This document shows positions 33,189 through 40,645 of a stretch of DNA of 40,645 nucleotides, one piece after another; position 1 is the stretch's first letter, and every line of letters begins with the position of its first letter. The translations under genes were made by a program, and so were the position numbers. The DNA is taken from contig JAFZPH010000010.1 in NCBI GenBank assembly GCA_017550405.1, forward strand, positions 1 to 40,645. The letters are read 5' to 3'. The notes beneath the pieces were generated by a model. The model saw only the letters and a program-made list of their open reading frames with translations. It was not told where the DNA came from and ran no database searches. The DNA is from Bacteroidales bacterium. GTDB taxonomy: Bacteria; Bacteroidota; Bacteroidia; Bacteroidales; P3.

Positions 33189-34046
33189 CTATGCCCCGAA
33201 ACGCAATGCACACCAGCCCTCGCGTACCTTTTGTTCCATCATTTGCAGGCCGTATTTTTCTGCTTCCTGCTGTAGTGCAGGGGTATCGCATTCGTAGAAT
33301 CCGCTCAGCAGCATCATCCCGCCTTGGGCGAGGACGGATGCATAAGCGTCCATATCGTGAAGGAGTATGTTGCGGTTGATGTTGGCGATGACTATGTCGA
33401 AACGTGTTTCATCTTTTGTACGATGTCGCAGCAGGTCGGCGTCGCCGATACGGATGGTGAGGTCGGCGTGGTTGCGCTGTGCGTTTTCAAGTGCGTTGTT
33501 GTAAGCCCATTCGTCAATATCAATGGCTTCCACATACGCTGCTCCGCGCATCTTGGCCAGGATGGCAAGGACGGCGGTGCCGCAACCCATGTCGAGTACC
33601 CTTTTGCCCTGCATGGGTATCTCCGCAACATAGGAGAGCATCAAGTAGGTGGTAGGGTGGTGGGCGGTGCCGAAGGACATTTTGGGTTCAATCTCAATCT
33701 CGTAGTCGGCATCGGGCCGGTGTTCGTGGAATGGGGCGCGCACCCATACCCGCTTTCCGTCTCCCGCTGTGACAAGCACAGGCTTATGCTGCTTCTCCCA
33801 TTCCTCGTTCCAGTTCTTGTCGGGCATCTCTGTGTGGCTGTATTCTATCGTGGCAAAGTCGTGCAGGCCGTCTACCTGCTGCTGCAGCCAGACAATGTCG
33901 AATTGGCTTGTCGGGACATAGGCTTTCAGTCCGTCGGAGGTCTCGACAAAACTGTCGTAAGGCCCCTCGTTGCCGAGTGCATCGACCAGCAGGTCGCGGC
34001 ATGGCTCGACAGGATTGATGGTGAAAGAGACTTCTGTGTATTTCAT
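33189..34046 (-). CDS. prmA: Ribosomal protein L11 methyltransferase
   Basis: PrmA methylates ribosomal protein L11 using S-adenosylmethionine. The 285-aa product has the SAM-binding motif VLDMGCGTAVLAILA near residues 150-164, and the PrmA motif DIVIANINRNILLHDM, as well as the substrate-binding SFGTAHHPTTYLML. ATG 34046 (MKYTEVSFTI) is the family start; the longer ORF upstream overlaps truA and is not coding. It lies 13 nt after truA and is the last gene of the sppA-topB-truA-prmA group. Length fits Bacteroidetes members. Confidence 0.95.
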   Translation of the reverse strand: MKYTEVSFTINPVEPCRDLLVDALGNEGPYDSFVETSDGLKAYVPTSQFDIVWLQQQVDGLHDFATIEYSHTEMPDKNWNEEWEKQHKPVLVTAGDGKRVWVRAPFHEHRPDADYEIEIEPKMSFGTAHHPTTYLMLSYVAEIPMQGKRVLDMGCGTAVLAILAKMRGAAYVEAIDIDEWAYNNALENAQRNHADLTIRIGDADLLRHRTKDETRFDIVIANINRNILLHDMDAYASVLAQGGMMLLSGFYECDTPALQQEAEKYGLQMMEQKVREGWCALRFGA

Positions 34047-34059
34047 GTTATACAAAGAT

Positions 34060-34824
34060 TTAAGTGTTACATATCTTGTCCCACGGGTATTCCACCTTTG
34101 TAAGGAACAGCCCTTGGGGTGGCATAGAGACACCTGCCGAGCAACGGTTCTTGCTCTCGATAATCTGTCGCAGCCCGTCGAGGGTGAGCTTCCCGCGGCC
34201 CACGTCCAACAGGGTGCCTGTGACGGAGCGTACCATGTTGCGAAGGAAACGGTTGCTGCGGATTGTGAACACCCACTGCTCGTCCACGGCTTCCCATCGG
34301 GCATGGCTGAGATGGCAGATGTTGGTCTTCACCTGTGTGTGCAGTTTGGCAAAGCTGGTGAAATCGTCGTATTCCATCAGTATTTCGGCCGCGCGGTTCA
34401 TCAAGTCGATATCAGGCTGGAAATAGATGCGGCTGTACAACCCTTGGCAGAAGGGGAGACGGCGGTCGCTGACATGGTATTGATAGGTGCGCGCCGTAGC
34501 GTCGAAACGGGCATGGGCGTTGTCCTTCACCGGGAAGATACTGAATATCGCTATGTCGGCAGGGAGGAAACTGTTCAGTTTAAAGGTGAGTTGTCCGGTG
34601 TCGATGGGAGCGGCCTCGGTGTTGTCGGGATAATCGAAATGGGCGTAAAAGTCGGAGGCATGCACACCGGTGTCTGTGCGTCCGCACCCCACAATGGCTA
34701 TCGGATGCCTCAACAGCATGGTGAGCGCCTGCTCCAGTGTCAGCTGCACTGTCGGCAGTTCGGGCTGGGTCTGCCAGCCGCAATAGTTTGTTCCATTGTA
34801 GGCCAGATGTATAAAGTATCTCAT
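34060..34824 (-). CDS. truA: tRNA pseudouridine(38-40) synthase
   Basis: TruA converts uridines 38-40 in the tRNA anticodon arm to pseudouridine. The 254-aa product begins MRYFIHLAYNGTNYCGWQ and has the catalytic Asp D51 in GCGRTDTGVHA, as well as RNMVRSVTGTLLDVGRGKL near the C-terminus. The ATG (34822-34824) overlaps the topB stop TGA (34821-34823) in an ATGA arrangement, so translation is coupled. The ORF continues in frame further upstream into topB, but that part is a shadow. Confidence 0.96.
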   Translation of the reverse strand: MRYFIHLAYNGTNYCGWQTQPELPTVQLTLEQALTMLLRHPIAIVGCGRTDTGVHASDFYAHFDYPDNTEAAPIDTGQLTFKLNSFLPADIAIFSIFPVKDNAHARFDATARTYQYHVSDRRLPFCQGLYSRIYFQPDIDLMNRAAEILMEYDDFTSFAKLHTQVKTNICHLSHARWEAVDEQWVFTIRSNRFLRNMVRSVTGTLLDVGRGKLTLDGLRQIIESKNRCSAGVSMPPQGLFLTKVEYPWDKICNT

Positions 34825-36752
34825 GACTTCTGTTTGCGTTGTTCGGCGGGTGGCTCGGCGGCACTCACACGTCGGTTGGTGGTGTCCGCTTTCACCTCCT
34901 GTACTATCTGCCACACCATCTGCTTCAGCTCCCATATAAATTGCTTGGGGTCATACTGGTGCGATTCTATTTCCCGCAGTTTCTTTTCCCACTGGCCTGT
35001 AAGCTCAGCACTTTTTAGCAAGTCCTCGTGGATGATGCCAATGAGGTCCATACCCGTAGGGGTGGCAATCAACGATTTGCGTTCTTTCCTGATGTAATTG
35101 CGCTTGAAGAGGGTCTCGATGATGGCAGCACGTGTCGAGGGGCGTCCTATGCCGTTTTCTTTCAAAGCATCGCGCAGTTCTTCGTCCGTCACCGACTTGC
35201 CGGCTGTCTCCATGGCACGGAGCAGGGTTGCTTCGGTGTAGGGCTTTGGAGGCTGGGTCCATTTTTCGGTGAGGGTAGGGGTGTGCGGTCCCCGTTCCCC
35301 TTTCTGGAAATCAGGCAGCATCTTCTCCTCGTCGCCCTTCTTGTCTTCGTCATCCTGGACAGTGTCGCGTGTGGTGCGACCCCAGGCAAACACATCGCGC
35401 CATCCCTGTTCAAGTATCTGCTTGCCAGTGGCTTTGAACTCAATCTTCGATTTCTTGGTTTTTCCTCCCGTCTCAACGGTTTCGGTGTCCACCTTTCCCG
35501 TGACGGTGGTGGTGGAGAACTTGCAATCGGGGTAGAACACTGCAATAAATCTGCGTGCGATGAGGTCGAAGACTTTCTTCTCGTTGAGGGTCATGTCGCC
35601 GTTGGCGGGATTCACCCCTGTGGGAATAATGGCGTGGTGGTCAGTCACCTTTGATGAGTCGAATACCTTTTTGCTCTTTTTCAGCTTGGTACCCATCAGG
35701 GGTTGGATGAGCGGAGTGTAAGGTACCAGCCCTTGCAGGATAGAGGGGCATTTGGGATAGATGTCATCGCTCAGGAAGGTGGTGTCGACACGAGGATAGG
35801 TGGTGAACTTCTTCTCGTAAAGACTCTGGATATAGCGTAGTGTCTCGTCGGCCGAAAAGGAGAACTTCTTGTTGCATTCCACCTGCAGACTGGTGAGGTC
35901 GAACAGGCGTGGAGGCGCCTCGCTGCCGGCCTTTTTGGTCACGGAGGTCACCTCAAACTCGCGGTCCTTTATCATCTCAAAGGCCCTGCGTCCTTCCTCC
36001 TCGCTGGTGATACGACCCTTTGAGCCTTTGGCGCCCTCTTCGTCCTCCTTTTCCGACTGTTTCAAGGTAAAGAGGGTGTCGCGATAGATGGTGGACAGCA
36101 CCCAGTACTGTTCGGGTTTGAAGTGCTGTATTTCCAGCTGGCGATTCACTATCATGGCCAGCGTCGGGGTCTGGACCCTGCCTATCGAAAGTACTTGCCG
36201 TTGTGCTTGTCTGTATTTCAGGGTGTACAGTCGGGTGGCGTTCATGCCCAGCAGCCAGTCGCCGATGGCGCGGCAGAGCCCTGCCTCGTAGAGCGACTGG
36301 TAGTCGTCCTGCGGCTTCAGGTTGGCGAACCCTTCGCGGATGGCCTCGTCTGTCATCGACGAAATCCATAGCCTTTTCACTGGGCAACTGGCCTTGGCCT
36401 TTTGCATCACCCAACGCTGTATCAGTTCACCCTCCTGTCCGGCATCACCGCAGTTCACTATCCCGTCGGCGGCCTGCATCAGTCGTTGGATGGTATTGAA
36501 CTGCTTGGCGTAACCCTCGTTGTCTATGAGCTTTATGCCGAAACGTTCGGGAATCATGGGCAGGGTGTCCAGGCTCCACGACTTCCACCAGGGCGAATAG
36601 TCGTTGGGTTCCTTCAGGGTGCAGAGGTGGCCGTAGGTCCACGTCACCTGGTACCCGTTCCCTTCCATGTAGCCGTCATGGCTCGTCGTAGCCCCCAGTA
36701 TGCGGGCTATGTCGCGGGCCACGGACGGTTTCTCGGCAATACAGACTATCAT
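34821..36752 (-). CDS. topB: DNA topoisomerase III
   Basis: TopB is a type IA topoisomerase that decatenates and relaxes DNA by nicking and passing single strands. The 643-aa protein starts with the TOPRIM domain (MIVCIAEKPSVARDIARILG, then NCGDAGQEGELIQRW with the acidic metal-binding residues), and continues with SIGRVQTPTLAMIV and the active-site Tyr Y319 in TTYPRVDTTFLSDD. The C-terminal half contains GRPSTRAAIIETLFKRNYI. No C-terminal zinc fingers are present, as is usual for topoisomerase III. It lies 71 nt after sppA and overlaps truA by 4 nt. Confidence 0.96.
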   Translation of the reverse strand: MIVCIAEKPSVARDIARILGATTSHDGYMEGNGYQVTWTYGHLCTLKEPNDYSPWWKSWSLDTLPMIPERFGIKLIDNEGYAKQFNTIQRLMQAADGIVNCGDAGQEGELIQRWVMQKAKASCPVKRLWISSMTDEAIREGFANLKPQDDYQSLYEAGLCRAIGDWLLGMNATRLYTLKYRQAQRQVLSIGRVQTPTLAMIVNRQLEIQHFKPEQYWVLSTIYRDTLFTLKQSEKEDEEGAKGSKGRITSEEEGRRAFEMIKDREFEVTSVTKKAGSEAPPRLFDLTSLQVECNKKFSFSADETLRYIQSLYEKKFTTYPRVDTTFLSDDIYPKCPSILQGLVPYTPLIQPLMGTKLKKSKKVFDSSKVTDHHAIIPTGVNPANGDMTLNEKKVFDLIARRFIAVFYPDCKFSTTTVTGKVDTETVETGGKTKKSKIEFKATGKQILEQGWRDVFAWGRTTRDTVQDDEDKKGDEEKMLPDFQKGERGPHTPTLTEKWTQPPKPYTEATLLRAMETAGKSVTDEELRDALKENGIGRPSTRAAIIETLFKRNYIRKERKSLIATPTGMDLIGIIHEDLLKSAELTGQWEKKLREIESHQYDPKQFIWELKQMVWQIVQEVKADTTNRRVSAAEPPAEQRKQKS

Positions 36753-36823
36753 ACTACTTGCAATGTGTTTTCAACAGGGACGACAGCAGGCAATGTCCAT
36801 CCCTCATTGTTTCCAGCAACCGG

Positions 36824-38620
36824 TTAATTGATTTTGATGACAAAGGGCAGTTGGGCCTGCAGGGGCTCCATGCGCGACCATTGTTCGAGTTCGCTGTAGA
36901 ATGGTATGATGGCCGAAAGCCGTGCGCGCAGTTCTTCCTCCTGGTCTTCATCCACCCGCTGCATCAACTGTTCCCACATGCTCTTTTCGGCAGGGAAGGT
37001 CACCACGCTGCAGTTCTCATATTTCACGCCGGCTTCCTCGGCTGCAATACGCAGTGCCAGGGGCAGTCCGCCCAGTGTATCCACCAGACCCAGCTCCTTG
37101 GCCTGCTTCCCGGTCCATACACGGCCGCGGGCAATGCTGTCAACGTATTGGCGAGTGAGACCTCTGCCGTCGGCAACACGCTGTGTGAAGGTGATATAGA
37201 AATCTTCCACATTCTTTTGCATCAATGCTCTTGCGGTAGGCGAGAGCGGGCGGAATAACGAAAGAACTGTGCTGTTGCTGTTGGTCTTCACCGTATCGGT
37301 GGAGATGCCTAGTTTCTGCCGCAACAGGTTGCCCACTTCGGGCAATGTGGCAAACACGCCTATGCTGCCCGTCAGGGTAGTGGGGTGGGCCACAATCTTC
37401 GTGCCGAAGCACGAAATCTCGTACCCTGCACTGGCGGCCAAACCGCTCATCGACACCACCACGGGTTTCACTTTTTTGGCCTCTACCACAGCGTGTGTCA
37501 TGCTCTCTGAAGCTGTGACAGCACCACCGGGTGAGTTGACACGCAGCACGATGGCCTTCACCTTGTCGTCCTTCACGGCATCGTTCAAGGCTTTCACAAT
37601 GTCGTCGCCGTATACGCCGCTCCTAGTGCCCTCGTTTTTGCCGGGCACCACCTGGCCTTCGGCATAGATGACGGCAATCCGTTCCTTGCCGGCTTTCTTG
37701 CTCACGTTCTCAGCGTAGCGCTTGGCTTTCACCAGTCTGGTTGCACCGTAGCGGGCTTTCAGTTCTGACTTGATGTCCTGTTCAAAGCACAGGGTGTCAA
37801 CCATCCCCGCTTTCAGAGCGTCGTCGGGCATGAAACTCGTCAGGTTGTCGGCGGCTGTGTTCATCTTCTCACGCGATAGTCCCCTGTTGGCGGACATCAC
37901 GTCGAGTGCATGGTTCCAGATACTGCTGATATATGAGCGCACCTGCTCGCGGTTGGCATCGCTCATGTCGGTACGGGTATACACCTCGCCGGCACTCTTG
38001 TAGGCGCACGACACCGGGCGAATCAGTTCCATGTGTACCCCCAACTTGTCCAGCAACCCTTTATAGTACATCACTTCGGCACTCAAGCCGCTGAACTCGA
38101 CGATCCCCGACGGGTGGACGGCAATCTTGTCGGCGGCTGTGGCAAGGAAATACTCGGGCTGCGACAGCATCTCGCCATAGGCTATCACGGGTTTCTCGCA
38201 GCGCGAATGGAAGTCCTTCAGGGCCAACTGCAGCTCTTCTGCCTGAGCCCAGTCGAGGCCTCCGCCGCCAAGATGAAGGTATAAGGCCTTCACCCGCTTG
38301 TCTGTAGCTGCCTCGTTGATGGTGGTGAGCAACTGGTCGATGCTGCACCCCGTGCGGTTTTCGAAAAACGACATCAGTTCGTTTTGCGATGTCTCCGTCA
38401 CCGTACCTGTGAGGTTCAGCTCCACAGCCAGGTTGGTGCCGTTGATGGGTTTCGAGTCGTCGACGCTGCTCAAAGCCGAGAACAGCGCCGCCAGGGTAAT
38501 GATGAAGGTTATGATACTCAATGCCACCGAGCCGATGATAAAGCCCAGTGTGGAGGCCAGAAGGGTCTTCCCAAAACCCATCGGCTTGGTTTCTTTTGTG
38601 TTGTTTTGTGTTGTGTCCAT
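36824..38620 (-). CDS. sppA: Signal peptide peptidase SppA, 67-kDa type
   Basis: SppA is a membrane-anchored serine protease with a Ser-Lys dyad that degrades cleaved signal peptides. The 598-aa protein has one N-terminal membrane segment (about residues 19-50). It has two tandem protease-like halves: K208 in YKSAGEVYTRTD and S397 in MSGLAASAGYEIS match the E. coli residues K209 and S409 in context. Length fits the long form. It is the first gene of the group with topB, truA and prmA; the 71-nt gap to topB could hide a second promoter. The bulk of the protein should lie in the periplasm. Confidence 0.95.
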   Translation of the reverse strand: MDTTQNNTKETKPMGFGKTLLASTLGFIIGSVALSIITFIITLAALFSALSSVDDSKPINGTNLAVELNLTGTVTETSQNELMSFFENRTGCSIDQLLTTINEAATDKRVKALYLHLGGGGLDWAQAEELQLALKDFHSRCEKPVIAYGEMLSQPEYFLATAADKIAVHPSGIVEFSGLSAEVMYYKGLLDKLGVHMELIRPVSCAYKSAGEVYTRTDMSDANREQVRSYISSIWNHALDVMSANRGLSREKMNTAADNLTSFMPDDALKAGMVDTLCFEQDIKSELKARYGATRLVKAKRYAENVSKKAGKERIAVIYAEGQVVPGKNEGTRSGVYGDDIVKALNDAVKDDKVKAIVLRVNSPGGAVTASESMTHAVVEAKKVKPVVVSMSGLAASAGYEISCFGTKIVAHPTTLTGSIGVFATLPEVGNLLRQKLGISTDTVKTNSNSTVLSLFRPLSPTARALMQKNVEDFYITFTQRVADGRGLTRQYVDSIARGRVWTGKQAKELGLVDTLGGLPLALRIAAEEAGVKYENCSVVTFPAEKSMWEQLMQRVDEDQEEELRARLSAIIPFYSELEQWSRMEPLQAQLPFVIKIN

Positions 38621-38657
38621 GGTGTTTATATTTTTTTTCCGCGTAGGTAATAAAATG

Positions 38658-38665
38658 CAAATTTA
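38658..38665 (-). promoter_or_regulatory. Minus-7 element of sppA
   Basis: TAAATTTG on the minus strand fits TAnnTTTG and lies 38 nt upstream of the sppA start. No TTG is found at the standard spacing. Confidence 0.4.
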
Positions 38666-38861
38666 CTAAATAATTCCCAATAAGTGACCTTTTGTTTGTC
38701 ACCCACGTCGCACTGACGTCCTTCCGAGTCCGTTTTTTGTCAGTTATTAATCCGCTCGTTGTTTGTCATGGTAACGAAGAAATAGATAGGATACACTTCG
38801 CTGAGACTTGCAGTTGAAGGGACTTGCTGCCAGGACGTTGCTGTGTCGGTTTCTTTTCGCA

Positions 38862-38929
38862 AAGTGAAAAAGTGAAAAAGTGAAATCGGTCGATTTTGTG
38901 AGGAACAAAATCGAAATGCCTTACGGCAT
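38862..38929. repeat. Octamer repeat followed by two hairpins in the 560-nt intergenic region
   Basis: Within the gene-free stretch 38621-39180, three copies of AAGTGAAA (38862-38885) are followed by a perfect 9-bp hairpin (38891-38899 with 38905-38913, 5-nt loop), then a 5-bp hairpin (38916-38920 with 38925-38929). The layout suggests a dispersed intergenic repeat or a structured RNA. No gene is credible here. Confidence 0.6.
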
Positions 38930-39047
38930 GCGGGCGGCGTGGCGTTGACTTCTCCGTTGCACTATCGACGCATTGCCACTGGCAATACGTCTTCACGTGG
39001 TTTCGGACGTTTTGTGGCTGGACTTGGTTGCGGCATTGAAAATGAAC

Positions 39048-39079
39048 TTGTGCTATTTATTATTTTTTTTGTATCTTTG
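39048..39079 (+). promoter_or_regulatory. Promoter of the plus-strand repeat protein
   Basis: TTG (39048-39050), 21 nt, and TATCTTTG (39072-39079) match the Bacteroidota consensus. The transcript would begin about 95 nt before ATG 39181. Confidence 0.6.
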
Positions 39080-39180
39080 TAAAATCTACCGATTTGTTTC
39101 CGACACTTTACCCTCGCTGTAATTTGTTGGAAGCAAGTTGTTAGGTGAAATTTGCATATATCAATGAAAATATTATTTTT

Positions 39181-40645
39181 ATGAAAAAACTCTACTATAT
39201 ATCCGGTTTGTTGCTGATGCTTGGAGCGGCCTTGAACAATTATGTCACGGCACGTGACGTAATGCCGCCGCAGAGGATGGGCGACATTGTTGAGGTGGAT
39301 TCCTCGGCTACGGTGTGCGACAGCGTGCAGTGGCGAGGGAGGTGGCTTACAGCTTCGGGTGTCTATACCGACACGGTGCTGTCGTCATCCTTGGGGGAGG
39401 ATAGTGTGTACGTGCTGAACCTCACCGTGCATCATTCCTCGTCGGTGGTGGAGAACGTGATTATCTGCGACAGTTATGTGTGGCATGGTGTCACTTATAC
39501 AGCGACCACCGACGAGCCTTTTGTTGTGCTGCAGAACGTCGAAGGGTGTGACAGCACAGTGCATCTTGACCTTGTGGTTGAATATAGCGATGATACGACA
39601 GTGACCGTCGAGGCATGCGACAGCTACACTTGGCACAACCGCACTTATACTACGAGTACCGACCGACCTATCTATTATGGACAGAACCAGATAGGATGCG
39701 ACAGCATCGTCCACCTTTCCCTCACCGTGCGCTACAGCACTGCAGGCGAACGGGAGGTGACGGCTTGCAACAGCTACTCGTGGCAGGGGGTGACATATAC
39801 CTCCAGCACCGATATTCCCTACATCTATGGCGAGAATGCCGTGGGATGCGACAGCGTGGTGACGCTGCATCTCCATATACGCCATGCGGTGGACAGTGCA
39901 TACAGTGTTGTTGCCTGTCAGCGATATGAGTGGTATGGGGTTGAATACACCGCCAGCGGGGTTTACACCCATCAGCTCGACCCCACCGAAACGGGATGTA
40001 GCGGCGTGGACACTTTGCATCTCACTATCGGCCAGCCTGGCACGGGAGTGGAAGAGGTCATTATCTGCGACAGCTATACCTGGCATGGTGTAACTTATAC
40101 CGAAAGCACTGACGAGCCAACGTTTATCGACAGAACATACGCTGGGTGCGACAGTGTGATAACCCTTCACCTGGAGGTGGAGTACAGTGTGTCGACTATC
40201 TTCGAGGTGCATGCCTGCGAAAGCTATACATGGCACGGCGACACCTATACCTCCTCTATTTACGGCCCACGGTATTATGGGCAGAATCAGGTGGGATGCG
40301 ACAGCATCGTTACGCTCAATCTGACTATCGGGCATAGCAACACGGGGTCGGAGACGGTCACCGCCTGCGATGAATATACATGGCACGGCAATACCTACAC
40401 CGAATCCGGTACCTATAGCGCCACCTTGCAGAACGCTTCGGGCTGCGACAGCGTGGTGACACTGAACCTCACCATCAACTACAGCAATACAGGTGTTGAG
40501 ACGGTTGCCGTCTGCGATGAATACACCTGGCATGGCAATACCTACACTGAAAGTACCTCCACCCCGACGTATACGGAGACCAATGCTGCGGGCTGCGACA
40601 GCGTGGTGACGCTGGACCTGACGATAAACTATCCCAGCATGGGGA
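39181..40645 (+). CDS. Secreted repeat protein, 3' end beyond the window
   Basis: The reading frame from ATG 39181 stays open for 488 codons to the right edge, so only the N-terminal part is seen. It begins with a signal peptide (MKKLYYISGLLLMLGAALNN). After about residue 45 come nine units of 48-50 residues. The typical unit starts CDSYTWHGVTYTES and later carries GCDSVVTLxLTI, giving two cysteines per unit. This repeat class is common in T9SS-exported surface proteins of Bacteroidales, so a sorting domain is expected beyond the window. No enzymatic motif is visible; a stalk or adhesin role is likely. It is the only intact plus-strand gene here, with its own promoter. A long antisense ORF on the other strand is only a shadow. 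Confidence 0.85.
   Translation, partial: MKKLYYISGLLLMLGAALNNYVTARDVMPPQRMGDIVEVDSSATVCDSVQWRGRWLTASGVYTDTVLSSSLGEDSVYVLNLTVHHSSSVVENVIICDSYVWHGVTYTATTDEPFVVLQNVEGCDSTVHLDLVVEYSDDTTVTVEACDSYTWHNRTYTTSTDRPIYYGQNQIGCDSIVHLSLTVRYSTAGEREVTACNSYSWQGVTYTSSTDIPYIYGENAVGCDSVVTLHLHIRHAVDSAYSVVACQRYEWYGVEYTASGVYTHQLDPTETGCSGVDTLHLTIGQPGTGVEEVIICDSYTWHGVTYTESTDEPTFIDRTYAGCDSVITLHLEVEYSVSTIFEVHACESYTWHGDTYTSSIYGPRYYGQNQVGCDSIVTLNLTIGHSNTGSETVTACDEYTWHGNTYTESGTYSATLQNASGCDSVVTLNLTINYSNTGVETVAVCDEYTWHGNTYTESTSTPTYTETNAAGCDSVVTLDLTINYPSMG

Noticed and set aside
33018..33291. Minus-strand ORF of 108 codons at 32965-33291
   Set aside because: It overlaps the prmA end and the adhesin promoter and leader and has no family features.
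38766..38996. Minus-strand ORF of 76 codons upstream of sppA
   Set aside because: It is built from the octamer repeat and hairpins, has no initiation signals, and its composition is not protein-like.
39385..40533. Minus-strand ORF of 382 codons
   Set aside because: It mirrors the repeats of the plus-strand secreted protein, which has a promoter, a signal peptide and a continuous frame from 39181 to the edge.

Overview
The window looks like a chromosome segment of an uncultured gut- or rumen-type member of the order Bacteroidales. The evidence is promoters of the Bacteroidota form (TTG-N19-TAnnTTTG), almost no Shine-Dalgarno sequences, several proteins ending in a type A sorting domain of the type IX secretion system (T9SS), a fimbrillin-like lipoprotein, and GEVED, choice-of-anchor J and divergent InlB repeats. 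Nothing seen fixes the genus. No tRNA, rRNA or CRISPR array was found.

Layout. (1) 1-9912, minus strand: a nucleic-acid housekeeping block. It holds a very large DnaQ-RecQ-UvrD fusion, then typA, a 194-aa unknown, a radical SAM DNA-repair-associated protein and its usual DUF4130 partner. (2) 10063-11067: a two-gene unit of a small peptide and a fimbrillin-like lipoprotein. (3) 11459-14186: a His- and Arg/Ser-rich secreted protein, a uridine phosphorylase and a small secreted protein, closely spaced. (4) 14614-16167: a sodium:alanine symporter. (5) 16365-23281: a two-gene operon of a T9SS subtilase with a dockerin, followed by a T9SS protein with three cohesin-like domains and a His-Asp-Thr repeat stalk. 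(6) 23582-26149: an archaeal-type ATPase with a nuclease-like tail, and a broken IS1634-like element. (7) 26433-32951: a 2172-aa T9SS adhesin. (8) 33189-38620: sppA-topB-truA-prmA. (9) 39181 to the right edge: the start of a plus-strand secreted repeat protein that runs off the window.

The most interesting part is region 5. The long leader of the subtilase operon can fold into either one 132-nt hairpin or a shorter hairpin followed by six U residues; the two share one arm, so they look like an antiterminator and a terminator. The operon behind it encodes a dockerin protein and a cohesin-like protein side by side, which suggests a regulated surface complex of a protease and its docking partner. 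The C-terminal 72 nt of the cohesin-like gene are identical to the end of the adhesin gene in region 7, although the genes otherwise differ. The subtilase also carries an AT-rich internal segment that looks acquired.

Functions come from motifs read by eye and from knowledge of the families; no database search was run. RNA structures were paired by hand, without energy calculation.
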